The notes: generated by a model from the sequence alone, not told the origin. A DNA stretch of 64,000 nucleotides from Alkalihalobacillus sp. CinArs1 (GCF_947387515.1 NZ_CANDOB010000001.1:620001-684000); one strand, 5' to 3'. Positions 46,219 through 56,041 are shown, numbered from the stretch's first letter. Made by a program: numbers and translations.

Positions 46219-46818
46219 TTATGCTAAATAGTTTTTCATAACTTTAGATACATAGTTTTGTGTTTCTTTAAATGGAGGGATACCTCCATACTTATCAACA
46301 TTTCCCGGTCCGGCATTATAAGCTGCTAGAGCAAGTTCAGTATTCCCACCATATTTACTCAACATTTGCTTAATGTATTTGACGCCGCCTTCGATATTCT
46401 GCTTAGCATCAAATGGATCTTCTATCCCGAGCCCACGAGCTGTCGCAGGCATAAGCTGCATAAGTCCAACTGCACCTGCATGGCTAACTGCTGATGGGTT
46501 ATACCCTGACTCCTGCTTAATAATGGAGTGAACTAGTTTAGAATCCACTTGATGTTCATCGGAGAGTTGCTGAATGTATCCATCTATTTCTAGTGACTTT
46601 GTTGAATGACCAGTAGGCTTAAATGACTCCACCGGAGTTTGCTTTGTTAAAGACGTACTGTCGTATGTAGTTATCTGATCAGATGAAGTGTATGAAATAG
46701 CCTGTTCTAGCATTTCAAGAAAAGGAGTGGCTGCCTGCTGATTTCGACTTCCGTTTCCAGGTTGAAATTGGCGCAATGCCTGTAAATCCATCATAGCGCG
46801 AATAAGTTCTGCCCTCAT
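46219..46818 (-). CDS. Lytic transglycosylase (SLT domain)
   Basis: A 199-residue protein with a C-terminal SLT domain (about residues 80-199). The catalytic Glu is in KQESGYNPSAVSHAGAVGLMQLMP (Glu103), followed by NIEGGVKYI and LALAAYNAGPGNVDKYGG. It would cut glycan strands with formation of 1,6-anhydroMurNAc. No signal peptide is visible; B. subtilis YjbJ has the same layout, so export by another route or spore/lysis release is possible. Confidence 0.87.
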   Translation of the reverse strand: MRAELIRAMMDLQALRQFQPGNGSRNQQAATPFLEMLEQAISYTSSDQITTYDSTSLTKQTPVESFKPTGHSTKSLEIDGYIQQLSDEHQVDSKLVHSIIKQESGYNPSAVSHAGAVGLMQLMPATARGLGIEDPFDAKQNIEGGVKYIKQMLSKYGGNTELALAAYNAGPGNVDKYGGIPPFKETQNYVSKVMKNYLA

Positions 46819-46976
46819 GACGACACCTCTAAGTTATCTTTTTCCTTATTATAACAAAGAAAAGGGAGGCTTCTAGACCTATTTTAAAAAGAAAAAATAT
46901 AATTAATCCTATAATTTTAGTTGGATTAATAGGCGAATGGTACGCCTTCAGAAAAGTCTTCTAAAGGCGTTCCAGT

Positions 46977-47318
46977 TTATGATGAAACTGTCATGTAATA
47001 AATAGGCTGCTTCGATTGCTTTAACAATATTTTTGCAGCCATCCTCGCAGCCTTGCGGTCTTCTGCAAGCACAACGATTTCTTTATCACAAACATCATTT
47101 TCCCTTGTCTGTCTACCGAGATAAGAAAGCGGGATGTTCTTTGCTTTCTCATACGGTGTACGGTGCGAAAGAATGTAATCTCTTACATCGATCAAGCAGT
47201 ATTTATCATCATCAAAGGGATCAACATTGATCGGCTTTAAATACGTATAGGGATGAACGACTTTCCATAGCCCAATCGTTATTGCCGCAACAGCGATAGC
47301 CATGCCCCATAGTGTCAT
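46977..47318 (-). CDS. Membrane-anchored rhodanese-like protein without catalytic cysteine
   Basis: A 113-residue protein with an N-terminal transmembrane helix (about residues 3-20) and a rhodanese-like fold: YCLIDVRDYILSHRTPYEKAKNIPLSYL then KEIVVLAEDRKAARMAAKILLK. The active loop, where an active enzyme has CxxGxRS, reads LAEDRKA (84-90) and has no Cys. The two cysteines present (41 and 77) are outside the loop. It is therefore probably a binding or regulatory protein. It lies 27 bases after ytwF. Confidence 0.75.
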   Translation of the reverse strand: MTLWGMAIAVAAITIGLWKVVHPYTYLKPINVDPFDDDKYCLIDVRDYILSHRTPYEKAKNIPLSYLGRQTRENDVCDKEIVVLAEDRKAARMAAKILLKQSKQPIYYMTVSS

Positions 47319-47345
47319 CTGGATTCTCTCCTTTTCTTAGGAGGG

Positions 47346-47654
47346 TTACTTTACTTCACCCTCCCACTTCATCATACCGCCTACCATATTCTTCACTTCA
47401 TATCCTGCTTCTTGTAAATATTCACATGCATGCTCGCTTCGTCTTCCTGAGCGACAAATCATGATGTGCTCTTCGTTTTTGTTGATCTCATCAAGTCGTT
47501 CAGGAATAGTACCAAGACGAATATGTTTAGCCACAGGAATCTTTCCTTCTGCTACCTCTTCATCCTCACGAACGTCGATTAGCGATACGTTTTTTCCCTC
47601 ATTTAGTAGCTCTTGAACCTCTTCAGGTGTAATCGTCTTAACTTCATTACTCAT
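47346..47654 (-). CDS. ytwF: Rhodanese-like sulfurtransferase YtwF
   Basis: A 102-residue single-domain rhodanese that can carry sulfane sulfur on the cysteine of CRSGRRS (Cys67). LIDVREDEEVAEGKIPVAKHI near 25-45 is the conserved fold part. Cytoplasmic. It precedes the catalytically empty rhodanese-like membrane protein on the same transcript. Upstream is the leuS terminator. Confidence 0.9.
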   Translation of the reverse strand: MSNEVKTITPEEVQELLNEGKNVSLIDVREDEEVAEGKIPVAKHIRLGTIPERLDEINKNEEHIMICRSGRRSEHACEYLQEAGYEVKNMVGGMMKWEGEVK

Positions 47655-47854
47655 TTAACATACTCCTTCCTGAACGATTGTTTTCATTGAATGGTTTCTT
47701 CACCAAAACAATCCTACATCATTTTTATCTTTAATTCAAGAAATCAATCTGGCAAGCTTTTGAACAAGAAGTCTCTAGTGATACCATGTCACAAATATAA
47801 CCCATACTATTATTTTTCACTAAAAAGAGTGATTGGTTCGATACCTTTATAAAT

Positions 47855-47889
47855 CAAAAAAAGCCAGAGGTCATTATGACCTCTAGCTT
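47855..47889 (-). terminator. Terminator after leuS
   Basis: An 11-bp stem with one mismatch (gctagaggtca / tgacctctggc) is followed by seven T in minus direction. Confidence 0.87.
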
Positions 47890-47910
47890 CACTCATTTCA
47901 CTTTAATAAC

Positions 47911-50325
47911 TTAGTTAGCCACAATATTCACAAGCTTTCCAGGAACAGCGATTACTTTACGAATTGTTTTTCCTTCAAGTTGTCCTTCGATCTTCTCGTG
48001 AGCCATGGCAATGTCTTGCATTTCTTCTCGAGTTGCTTCAGCAGGGATCGAAATCTTAGCACGTAACTTTCCATTTACTTGCACGACGATCTCTACTTCA
48101 TCAACAGTCAGCTTGTTCTCATCAAACGTTGGCCAGCTTGCATAAGCGAGTGTATCAGTGTGACCAAGCACCTCCCACAATTCTTCTGTAAGATGAGGAG
48201 CTACTGGAGATAGAAGCTTAACAAAACCTTCCATCAGATTGAATGGTAAAGAATCTTGCTTATACGCTTCGTTCACGAAGACCATCATTTGAGAGATCGC
48301 CGTATTAAAACGCAAGCCCTCGAAGTCTTCCGTAACTTTCTTAACCGTTTCGTGATAAACACGCTCTAGGCCATCCTCTGATGCTTCTTTTGAGATCGAG
48401 CTTTTTGAAAGGTCACCTTCACCGTATAAGCGCCACACACGATCAAGGAATCTTCTAGCACCGTCTAATCCATTGCTTGACCATGCGATGGAACCTTCGA
48501 ATGGTCCCATAAACATTTCGTAAAGGCGAAGTGTGTCTGCTCCATGCGTTTCAACAATTTCATCCGGGTTAACGACATTCCCCTTAGATTTACTCATCTT
48601 CTCATTGTTTTCACCAAGGATCATCCCTTGATTTCGTAGACGCTGGAACGGCTCTTTCGTTGGAACGACGCCAATGTCGTAAAGCACTTTATGCCAGAAA
48701 CGAGCGTATAGCAAGTGAAGAACAGCATGCTCCGCTCCTCCAATATACATGTCTACAGGAAGCCAGTTTTCAAGTTTCTTTGGATCTGCCAACATCTCAT
48801 CATTATCTGGATCGATGTAACGAAGATAATACCAGCAGCTTCCTGCCCATTGAGGCATGGTATTTGTTTCACGGCGACCTTTCATACCAGTCTTTGGATC
48901 AACTACATTTAACCAATCCTCAATGTTAGCAAGTGGAGATTCTCCCGTTCCTGAAGGCTTGATCTCTGTTGTTTCAGGTAGTGTGACTGGAAGATCTTGT
49001 TCAGGAACAGCACTCATCGTTCCGTCTTCCCAATGGATGATTGGAATTGGTTCTCCCCAATAACGTTGACGGCTGAACAACCAATCTCTAAGTCTATATG
49101 TTGTTTTTTTCTTACCTTTGTTCTTTTCTTCAAGCCACTGGATACTCTTAGCGATCGCTTCTGTTTTATCAAGTCCGTTCAGGAAGTCTGAATTAACATG
49201 CTCCCCTTCTTCCGTGTAAGCTTCTTTCGAAATATCTCCACCTGCTACAACTTCTTTTATCGGTAGGTCGAAAGCTGTTGCGAACTCGTAGTCACGCTCA
49301 TCATGAGCAGGAACCGCCATGATAGCTCCCGTACCATAGCTCATTAGAACATAGTCTGCGACCCAGATCGGAAGCTTCTCGTTGTTGATCGGATTGATCG
49401 CATATGCCCCCGTGAAGACGCCTGTTTTTTCTTTCGAAAGTTCTGTACGCTCAAGATCACTCTTCGTTTGCACACTTGCACGGTAGTCTTTTACTTTTGC
49501 AGCTTCAGAATCAGTTGAAATAAGTTCCACTAGAGGATGTTCTGGCGCTAGAACCATATACGTTGCTCCGAACAGTGTATCAGGACGAGTCGTAAAGACA
49601 TCGATCGATTCATCATGTCCGTCGATTTCAAACGTTACTTCAGCACCTTCTGACTTGCCGATCCAATTGCGCTGCATCTCTTTTATACTGTCAGACCAGT
49701 CGAGATCTTCAAGATCTTCTAGCAAGCGGTCTGCGTACTCTGTGATTTTCAACACCCACTGTTTCATTGGCTTACGTACTACCGGGTGTCCACCTCTCTC
49801 ACTTTTACCATCGATGACTTCTTCATTAGCTAGAACCGTTCCTAGAGCTGGACACCAGTTCACAGCAACTTCATCTACGTAAGCAAGACCTTTTTCATAT
49901 AGTTTTGTGAAAATCCACTGTGTCCATTTGTAGTAGTTTGGATCGGTCGTATTTACTTCTCTATCCCAATCATACGAGAATCCAAGTTCCTTGATTTGGC
50001 GACGGAACGTGTTGATGTTTTGCTGAGTAAATTCACGTGGATTGTTACCTGTATCAAGAGCATACTGCTCTGCTGGAAGACCAAACGCATCCCAACCGAT
50101 CGGATGCAATACGTTGTACCCTTGCATTCGTTTCATACGTGACAATATATCTGTAGCTGTATACCCTTCTGGATGGCCTACGTGCAGACCTGCTCCTGAT
50201 GGATATGGAAACATATCGAGAAAATAAACTTTTTCTCCCTCTGCTTCTTCAGTCGTTTTAAACGTTTTATTTTGTTCCCAATAGTGTTGCCATTTCTTTT
50301 CGATCGATTTGTGATCAAAAGACAT
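47911..50325 (-). CDS. leuS: Leucyl-tRNA synthetase
   Basis: Charges tRNA-Leu. 804 residues, identical in length to the B. subtilis enzyme. The class I signatures are the HIGH-like HVGHPEGY (near 48-55) and [10 protein letters not shown] near 575-584; the CP1 editing domain lies between about 225 and 415 ([14 protein letters not shown]). ATG 50323-50325 follows GGAAGGAG. Transcription depends on the T-box leader upstream. Confidence 0.97.
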   Translation of the reverse strand: MSFDHKSIEKKWQHYWEQNKTFKTTEEAEGEKVYFLDMFPYPSGAGLHVGHPEGYTATDILSRMKRMQGYNVLHPIGWDAFGLPAEQYALDTGNNPREFTQQNINTFRRQIKELGFSYDWDREVNTTDPNYYKWTQWIFTKLYEKGLAYVDEVAVNWCPALGTVLANEEVIDGKSERGGHPVVRKPMKQWVLKITEYADRLLEDLEDLDWSDSIKEMQRNWIGKSEGAEVTFEIDGHDESIDVFTTRPDTLFGATYMVLAPEHPLVELISTDSEAAKVKDYRASVQTKSDLERTELSKEKTGVFTGAYAINPINNEKLPIWVADYVLMSYGTGAIMAVPAHDERDYEFATAFDLPIKEVVAGGDISKEAYTEEGEHVNSDFLNGLDKTEAIAKSIQWLEEKNKGKKKTTYRLRDWLFSRQRYWGEPIPIIHWEDGTMSAVPEQDLPVTLPETTEIKPSGTGESPLANIEDWLNVVDPKTGMKGRRETNTMPQWAGSCWYYLRYIDPDNDEMLADPKKLENWLPVDMYIGGAEHAVLHLLYARFWHKVLYDIGVVPTKEPFQRLRNQGMILGENNEKMSKSKGNVVNPDEIVETHGADTLRLYEMFMGPFEGSIAWSSNGLDGARRFLDRVWRLYGEGDLSKSSISKEASEDGLERVYHETVKKVTEDFEGLRFNTAISQMMVFVNEAYKQDSLPFNLMEGFVKLLSPVAPHLTEELWEVLGHTDTLAYASWPTFDENKLTVDEVEIVVQVNGKLRAKISIPAEATREEMQDIAMAHEKIEGQLEGKTIRKVIAVPGKLVNIVAN

Positions 50326-50354
50326 GCTAGCTCTCTCCTTCCAACTATCCATAA

Positions 50355-50625
50355 AATAAAAAACCTCCCATCCCTGTCTATAAACAGGGACGAGAGGTTG
50401 AGAATCTGTTATTCACAATCACCCGCGGTACCACCCGGATTAGTGCTGAATCGCACTCACTTAAAACCTTTAACGCAGGCGGACGGGGCTCCCTACTATC
50501 TTTCAGGATTCCAATTCAAAGGCGAGTTCATAAAGTTTCTATGTTAACTTTCACCACCCGTTAACTCTCTTAAAGTAGAAGCTTTATTACTATTCCTCAT
50601 CATAATCTTTCAGTTTAATCTCAGT
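50355..50625 (-). promoter_or_regulatory. T-box riboswitch of leuS, leucine specifier CUC
   Basis: The minus strand carries the conserved T-box GGGTGGTACCGCG (50424-50436), which pairs with the NCCA end of uncharged tRNA. The specifier loop reads GAACTCGCC, giving the leucine codon CTC (50524-50526). A terminator follows (stem 50362-50376 with 50384-50399, then T-run). When tRNA-Leu is uncharged, antitermination raises leuS expression. Confidence 0.95.
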
Positions 50626-50636
50626 ATATAGTTTGT

Positions 50637-50665
50637 ATTGTATGAATACTTCAGAAAATTGTCAA
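50637..50665 (-). promoter_or_regulatory. leuS leader promoter
   Basis: A perfect TTGACA (50660-50665) and TACAAT (50637-50642) spaced 17 bp on the minus strand: a strong SigA promoter just before the T-box. Confidence 0.85.
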
Positions 50666-50802
50666 GAACATTATCATTTTAGACGGTCACATAGGGGTTT
50701 ATACATTAGGAAAAATCTTTCAACAGTAAGATTTCCGTATGAGGCCTGACACGATACGAAAGCAATAAGGTAAGAAAACAAAGAGAACTCTAAACAAGGT
50801 AA

Positions 50803-50824
50803 AACGCACCACTGTGGGTGCGTT
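50803..50824 (-). terminator. Hairpin after the 70-residue protein gene
   Basis: Stem aacgcacc / gggtgcgtt overlapping the stop, with only four T after it in minus direction. Confidence 0.55.
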
Positions 50825-51035
50825 ATCCTTCTCTATATTTCTTTTGACTAGCTGAGTCATCTTTGGATTTTGGTTTCTGCTTTTCTTCTTTTTGCTCTTC
50901 TTTCAGGTCTTCAAGTGGAATAGGGTCTACATTCATCTCAGAAACATCTTCATCGAGCTGACTTCGCTCTTGATCTGGAAGCTGTTCTGGATTATTCGTT
51001 TCGCCTTTTTTATGACGCTTTTCATTATCTTTCAT
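50823..51035 (-). CDS. Small highly charged protein, unknown
   Basis: A 70-residue hydrophilic protein almost free of hydrophobic residues, with many Lys, Glu, Asp and Gln (EDLKEEQKEEKQKPKSKDD). It is likely disordered. An AGAGGTGAGCG lies before the ATG and a hairpin after the stop, which supports a real gene. Not recognised. Confidence 0.55.
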   Translation of the reverse strand: MKDNEKRHKKGETNNPEQLPDQERSQLDEDVSEMNVDPIPLEDLKEEQKEEKQKPKSKDDSASQKKYREG

Positions 51036-51184
51036 ACGCTCACCTCTTTATCTGTGTATAGTCTTCTTTACCACGACCTAAATATTCCCAAACATTTAAA
51101 AAGGTTTGGAGAAGCCTTTTGAAAGTGATAAAATTTGATTATTATTCTGGACGGGCGCCGTTCGAAAGAGGAGTTGCTCCAATT

Positions 51185-52150
51185 ATGAAATTTGATTATC
51201 TTCCCGACCACTTTGGAACTGACATGCGTTACTACTCGTTTAATCATTTCCTACGTCAGACATTCGGTCATAAGGTATTTAAAGTACCTTTAGATGGAGG
51301 GTTCGATTGTCCAAACAGAGATGGGAAAGTCGCACACGGAGGTTGTACGTTTTGCAGCGTTAGTGGCTCTGGTGATTTTGCAGGTGATCGAAGAGATGAC
51401 CTCGTTACACAGTTTAATACGATAAAAGACCGAACTCGTGCTAAGAAGTGGAAAGATGCGAAATACCTCGGTTACTTCCAAGCGTTCACCAATACTTACG
51501 CACCAGTTAACGAACTTCGTGAAAAATATGAAGTCATATTACAACAGGAGGGCGTAGTTGGTCTTTCGATCGCAACCCGTCCAGACTGCCTTCCGGATGA
51601 CGTAGTCGACTATTTAGCTGAACTAAACGAGCGGACATTTTTAATGGTGGAGTTAGGATTACAAACAGTACATGACCATACAGGTGATCTGATCAATAGA
51701 GCTCACGATTTTGATTGCTATGTTGAAGGGGTAGAAAAACTAAGGAAACATAATATAAACGTCGTTTCACACATCATAAATGGTTTACCTGGAGAAACAC
51801 CTGAAATGATGATGGAAACTGCAAGAGCGGTATCAAAACTAGACGTACAAGGAATCAAAATTCACCTGTTACACCTTTTGCGTAACACAGCTATGGTTAA
51901 GCAGTACGAGAAAGGCATGCTCGATTTCTTAGACCGTGATACTTATGTGAACTTGGTAGTCGATCAGTTAGAAGTAATTCCTGAAGACATGGTGATCCAC
52001 AGGATAACTGGTGATGGTCCTGCAGAGCTGTTGATCGGTCCAATGTGGAGTACCAATAAGTTCGGTGTATTAAACGCGATAAGAGATGAAATGATTCGTA
52101 GAGACACTTGGCAAGGAAAGTTTGCAACAGGAGGAAAGGTAACAACATGA
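51185..52150 (+). CDS. ytqA: Radical SAM protein YtqA (TIGR01212 type)
   Basis: A 321-residue radical SAM enzyme; the iron-sulfur cluster ligands are the cysteines of DCPNRDGKVAHGGCTFCS (near residues 38-55). B. subtilis YtqA has been proposed (as MnmL) to act on the carboxymethylaminomethyl group of wobble uridines in tRNA before YtqB methylates it. The start at 51185 is chosen because AGAGGAG precedes it and homologues begin close to this point; a TTG at 51119 would add 22 poorly conserved residues. The stop overlaps the ytqB start. Confidence 0.88.
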   Translation: MKFDYLPDHFGTDMRYYSFNHFLRQTFGHKVFKVPLDGGFDCPNRDGKVAHGGCTFCSVSGSGDFAGDRRDDLVTQFNTIKDRTRAKKWKDAKYLGYFQAFTNTYAPVNELREKYEVILQQEGVVGLSIATRPDCLPDDVVDYLAELNERTFLMVELGLQTVHDHTGDLINRAHDFDCYVEGVEKLRKHNINVVSHIINGLPGETPEMMMETARAVSKLDVQGIKIHLLHLLRNTAMVKQYEKGMLDFLDRDTYVNLVVDQLEVIPEDMVIHRITGDGPAELLIGPMWSTNKFGVLNAIRDEMIRRDTWQGKFATGGKVTT

Positions 52151-52719
52151 CACTACAAAGGATACTCCCCTTCACGAGAACACTGTTAGATTCCGTCCTT
52201 GAAAAAGGTAGCATCGCCATAGATGGAACATGCGGGAACGGACACGATACGCTCTATCTTGCAGAACGTGTTGGTGAAGAAGGTAAAGTTTATGGGTATG
52301 ACATTCAAGAGGAAGCATTGCTAGCTACGAAAGCGCGCCTCGAAAAAGAAGGGCACCTCTCACAAGTAAACTTGATTCACAGCAGCCATGCTCATGTATT
52401 AGACACCATCGAAGAGACAGATAAAGGACAAGTCGCAGCAGCGATCTTTAACCTTGGTTACCTTCCAGGTGGTGATAAATCGATCGTCACCAATCCGAAG
52501 GATACGCTAGAAGCCGTTTCTTCTATATTAGAACTACTAAAACCCGGTGGACTGTTGATCGTTGTCGTTTACTCTGGTCATCAAGAAGGTAAAAAAGAAA
52601 GTGACGCTGTACTTAAATTCACATCTGAATTAGACCAACGTGATTACCAAGTATTACGATATGGTTTTATAAACCAAAAGAACAACCCACCATATGTACT
52701 CGCAATAAGCAAAACATAG
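52147..52719 (+). CDS. ytqB: SAM-dependent methyltransferase YtqB (MnmM)
   Basis: A 190-residue Rossmann-fold methyltransferase with the SAM loop IDGTCGNGHDTLYLA (near 26-40) and FNLGYLPGGDKSIVT (near 103-117, the NPPY-like position). B. subtilis YtqB was identified as MnmM, which methylates 5-aminomethyl-2-thiouridine at the wobble base of tRNA. The ATG shares bases with the ytqA stop (ATGA), and GGAGG is inside ytqA. The pair thus encodes successive steps of one tRNA modification. Confidence 0.9.
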   Translation: MTLQRILPFTRTLLDSVLEKGSIAIDGTCGNGHDTLYLAERVGEEGKVYGYDIQEEALLATKARLEKEGHLSQVNLIHSSHAHVLDTIEETDKGQVAAAIFNLGYLPGGDKSIVTNPKDTLEAVSSILELLKPGGLLIVVVYSGHQEGKKESDAVLKFTSELDQRDYQVLRYGFINQKNNPPYVLAISKT

Positions 52720-52746
52720 GGGCAGCTCAAGCTGCCCCTATGTTTT
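52711..52746. terminator. Bidirectional terminator after ytqB
   Basis: A stem of about 14 bp (aacataggggcagc / gctgcccctatgtt) with TCAA loop and T-rich flanks. Confidence 0.88.
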
Positions 52747-53044
52747 ATAGAATTCCCATCGATTCGATATGCTCTCTTGTACGCTCTGTTCCAAGCTCGT
52801 GGATCTTTCTGTAGATCTGTTGAAGATGATCATCGTAATCATGGTTATTCTTATCTTCATGATAATTTGTAGGCACATGCGCTCGATAGAGCGATAACCG
52901 ACTATCTGTGTCAGCTAAATCAAATAGTTCACTTAAATGAAAAACATCTTCTTCATCGGCATCTATTTCAAAGTTATAGGATGAAGCCCCTTGGTCTTCT
53001 AAAATTTCACCAGATCCAACCGCTACGTAATACCGTTTCTTCAT
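52745..53044 (-). CDS. Conserved small acidic protein, unknown
   Basis: A 99-residue protein. It begins KRYYVAVGSGEILEDQ, has an acidic centre (EIDADEEDVFHL) and ends in a helix (EHIESMGIL). The sequence has the feel of a conserved Bacillus family found beside ytpB, but I cannot name it. It has a ribosome-like AAGGGGA site. Confidence 0.68.
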   Translation of the reverse strand: MKKRYYVAVGSGEILEDQGASSYNFEIDADEEDVFHLSELFDLADTDSRLSLYRAHVPTNYHEDKNNHDYDDHLQQIYRKIHELGTERTREHIESMGIL

Positions 53045-53111
53045 TATGGAAGTCCCCTTTCAAGTTTCTATAGGTTACTTTTCTCACGAAGAGACGTTTT
53101 TTATACCTTTT

Positions 53112-54182
53112 TTACTGAGAAGCCTTATGGATCCTTCTATATACCCACCCATTAAAATAGAAAAACAAACTCGACTTCCCACCTTGTTGGATGATTTTTC
53201 TAGCAAGCGACCGTACATCTTTCTGTCTCATGACTTTTTTATCTGCAAGATAAATTCCAAGGAGTCCTTTATTAATCAAACGGTGGAAGTTCGAATGTGG
53301 AAGGTTTTTCACACTCTTATCTGCTTCTTTAATGAAATGCCCTACACGTGCTGCGAGTTCATCATTGTCTTGATAATAAAAACAAAAGTTTAGATCTCCA
53401 CCAACACGATCCTCTTCCTGATCAATAAAATAGTCAAGCATAATATGAAGACCCTGGACCCATGGAAAATAACCTTTCTTAATACGATCTGTACTACCTT
53501 TTGGCATCGTTCCCCCAAGTGAATAAGAAACGAGACAAAAGATGCCGAGTGTGGAGCCTGCACATGCAGAAAACTCATGCCAAGACATATCTGGTAGTTT
53601 TTCTTTATTATAATTGAACCATTTCTCTAACCTTGGAACACGTTCTTCCGGAATCACGTGCTTATGTATTTGCAAGTCACAGTAGTATCGACATAGTTCA
53701 AGGAGCGCAGGCTGAACTTCCTCAAAGTTAGGAAGTTCTCTCACCACATCCTGACATGTCTTCACTAACGCTTTAAGATAACCGCCATCGTCTTGCTCTT
53801 CTCTATAGCGATAATAATTGTACGTCAGCTCTACTTTAGGAGAAAGTGCGTGGATCATCGATTCGTGAAGAGCACTGAAATCTTCAGGGTTAAGCGAAGT
53901 GCTCCTATCGCATAAATTATCGAGATAATCACTTATCGTTTGATAGGCGGCTATGAATTTAATCGATTGATCAATATTATTACCTGCGAGCAACCCATAG
54001 ATGGCCCCACCTTCACAGTGAAAAGTTTTGGAATCAATACTAGCGATCGCCTGCGTTCGAAGTTCTTTGTTCGGAATTCGTTCGGCAAATTCCTTCCACT
54101 CACTCAGCTCTTTGTGCACTCTCGGTAACACACGTTTGTAAATGTTTAACATCAACGTCCATGGTTGAGTAGGTACATTCAA
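53112..54182 (-). CDS. ytpB: Tetraprenyl-beta-curcumene synthase
   Basis: A 356-residue soluble terpene synthase of the DUF2600 family, which makes the C35 hydrocarbon tetraprenyl-beta-curcumene from heptaprenyl diphosphate. It has no classical DDxxD motif; family segments such as DYLDNLCDRS (near 86-95) and HIMLDYFIDQEEDR near 243-256 carry the aspartates and glutamates. Products are linked to spore and membrane terpenoids (sesquarterpenes). GGGGTGGAG precedes the start. It follows ytpA by 19 bases on the same strand. Confidence 0.92.
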   Translation of the reverse strand: MNVPTQPWTLMLNIYKRVLPRVHKELSEWKEFAERIPNKELRTQAIASIDSKTFHCEGGAIYGLLAGNNIDQSIKFIAAYQTISDYLDNLCDRSTSLNPEDFSALHESMIHALSPKVELTYNYYRYREEQDDGGYLKALVKTCQDVVRELPNFEEVQPALLELCRYYCDLQIHKHVIPEERVPRLEKWFNYNKEKLPDMSWHEFSACAGSTLGIFCLVSYSLGGTMPKGSTDRIKKGYFPWVQGLHIMLDYFIDQEEDRVGGDLNFCFYYQDNDELAARVGHFIKEADKSVKNLPHSNFHRLINKGLLGIYLADKKVMRQKDVRSLARKIIQQGGKSSLFFYFNGWVYRRIHKASQ

Positions 54183-54201
54183 TAAACTCCACCCCTAATC
54201 G

Positions 54202-55011
54202 TCAGTTTAATTCCACACCTATATCTTCCAACAGATCGAGTCTCAGTTGTGCAAATGACAATGCGGACCTAAAAACAATTTCACGTTCTGGTTCATTGAA
54301 TACTTCATGGTAAAAATTTTCCCATTCTTTATAAGACTTATCGGTTGAAGGGATTCGATCGAACCATGACCTCACTGACTTTTTATCTACGATACGATCA
54401 TCACCGGCCTGTACTAATAGAAGAGGGAGATCAGAGAAAGCTTTCGCGCCTTCGTTTGCTATCCTCATTGCTTTCACTAATTCTCGATACCATCTTACTG
54501 ATACTTTTTTCACAATAAGCGGATCTTCAAGATCTCTTACATGGAAATCTTTGTTTCTAGTTGCAAGTCCGGGCTCAAGCTGTGAATTTAACCGAAGCGA
54601 AGGAACGATCGGGTTTAACATTTTGGATACGAGATCAAGGCTTTTCTTTGGTGGATTAACAAGTCCAACACAAGGAGATGACAGGATAACGCCTGATAAC
54701 GAAAGCTCTTTCTCCATAATAGTACGGATAACAGCAAGTCCCCCCATACTATGCCCAAGTAAAAAGACAGGCAGTTGAAATTCATGTGCTGCTTTAACCC
54801 ACTTTTCAATCGTTTCGATATATTGATCGAATGAATCGATATGACCTCTTCTCCTCGAACTTTCACCTTGCCCAGGCAAATCCCCTAAAACCACATGAAA
54901 CCTTTCATCTAACCATTTGGAAACAAGCCAATCATAACGGCCGTGATGCTCCCCTGCTCCGTGAACTAAAACGATTACCGCTCTTGCACCTTCAGTTTGT
55001 TTTATCTTCAT
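54202..55011 (-). CDS. ytpA: Alpha/beta hydrolase YtpA (lysophospholipase type)
   Basis: A 269-residue alpha/beta hydrolase with the oxyanion HGAG (17-20) and nucleophile elbow GHSMGG (Ser88). In B. subtilis YtpA is a phospholipase that yields the lysophospholipid antibiotic bacilysocin. No signal peptide is visible. It starts one base before the ytoA-side region and is divergent from ytoA. Co-transcription with ytpB is likely. Confidence 0.9.
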   Translation of the reverse strand: MKIKQTEGARAVIVLVHGAGEHHGRYDWLVSKWLDERFHVVLGDLPGQGESSRRRGHIDSFDQYIETIEKWVKAAHEFQLPVFLLGHSMGGLAVIRTIMEKELSLSGVILSSPCVGLVNPPKKSLDLVSKMLNPIVPSLRLNSQLEPGLATRNKDFHVRDLEDPLIVKKVSVRWYRELVKAMRIANEGAKAFSDLPLLLVQAGDDRIVDKKSVRSWFDRIPSTDKSYKEWENFYHEVFNEPEREIVFRSALSFAQLRLDLLEDIGVELN

Positions 55012-55090
55012 GGGTATTGCCCCCTTATCCGACTCTTTTTTGTTACACTACGTTTATAAGTACTTATTATCGATAGGAAGTTGGGATCTT

Positions 55091-55606
55091 ATGTTGTATG
55101 AGTATAAAGGAAAAAAACCTGTCATTCATGAAACAGCCTATATTGCGGATTATACTACCATTACGGGTGATGTGACAATTGGGGAGAGCAGCAGTGTTTG
55201 GTTTAATACAACGATACGAGGTGATGTCTCACCTACCATTATAGGAAAAGGAGTGAATATTCAGGATAACTCAGTTCTTCATCAAAGTCCTAATCTTAAG
55301 CTCATTTTAGAAGATGGTGTAACAGTTGGTCATCAAGTTATTCTTCATAGTAGCCACATCAAAAAGAATGCCCTTATCGGAATGGGGTCGATCGTTTTGG
55401 ATGGTGCAGAGATAGGCGAAGGTGCTTTCGTAGGAGCGGGCAGCCTTGTGCCACCTGGAAAGAAAATACCAGCTAACACCCTTGCATTCGGCCGGCCAGC
55501 GAAAGTTATTAGAGACCTGACAGATGAAGACAAGCTTGATATGGACCGCATAAGAAGAGAATACAAGGAGAAGGCGGCATATTACAAAGCACAATCGCCT
55601 CTTTAA
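55091..55606 (+). CDS. ytoA: Gamma-carbonic anhydrase-like hexapeptide protein YtoA
   Basis: A 171-residue left-handed beta-helix protein with hexapeptide repeats. The zinc histidines of the gamma-carbonic anhydrase family appear as NSVLHQS (near 64), VGHQVILHSS (near 80-89; His82 and His87). Either a carbonic anhydrase or an acyltransferase-like binder; function not proven. ATG 55091 is chosen over an upstream start because AGGAAG precedes it and homologues start here. Confidence 0.87.
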   Translation: MLYEYKGKKPVIHETAYIADYTTITGDVTIGESSSVWFNTTIRGDVSPTIIGKGVNIQDNSVLHQSPNLKLILEDGVTVGHQVILHSSHIKKNALIGMGSIVLDGAEIGEGAFVGAGSLVPPGKKIPANTLAFGRPAKVIRDLTDEDKLDMDRIRREYKEKAAYYKAQSPL

Positions 55607-55681
55607 ACAGAGTACCGCGTATAATTCCGGTAGGCTTGTGGAAAATTACCACTACAATCCTATTGGATAGAGGTGACTACC

Positions 55682-55900
55682 TTGTACAAATTAACGATTG
55701 TTTTGATCGTCTTGGTCATCATCACCCTGGCAATCGGAGCTTTCATGACTTACCGCCTCGGGCAAAATCAAAAAGGTGATTACGAAAATCAAGGTGATGC
55801 AAAAGTAAAAGCGTCGTTTTTCAGCAATCCTATCTACTTAGTTTATCTAATCGGTACAGCACTCGCGATCGGGTATGTTATTTACTTCGCTTTAATATGA
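55682..55900 (+). CDS. Small membrane protein with two helices
   Basis: A 72-residue protein with two transmembrane helices (about 4-23 and 50-70) joined by a polar loop (GQNQKGDYENQGDAKVKASFF). The TTG at 55682 lies 5 to 7 bases after AGAGGTGA; the GTG at 55673 would be too close. Not recognised. A terminator follows directly. Confidence 0.65.
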   Translation: MYKLTIVLIVLVIITLAIGAFMTYRLGQNQKGDYENQGDAKVKASFFSNPIYLVYLIGTALAIGYVIYFALI

Positions 55901-55902
55901 TG

Positions 55903-55937
55903 AGAAGAGACCAGGTTTAGCCTGTCTCTTTTTTTGT
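55903..55937 (+). terminator. Terminator after the two-helix protein gene
   Basis: Stem agagaccagg / cctgtctct with one bulge and seven T. Confidence 0.82.
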
Positions 55938-56041
55938 TTACTATTGCAAAATAAATCTTAATGATTCTTTAATATGTCCTTAATAGTCCCACTAAACGCC
56001 TCCTTTATGATGAAAGTAACAAAAAGTGAAGGGGGATTATT

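Noticed and set aside
46930-46980. Inverted repeat after the rhodanese-like gene as a terminator
   Set aside because: The stem is fair (cgcctt...aaggcg) but no T-run follows on the minus strand, so I could not support termination.
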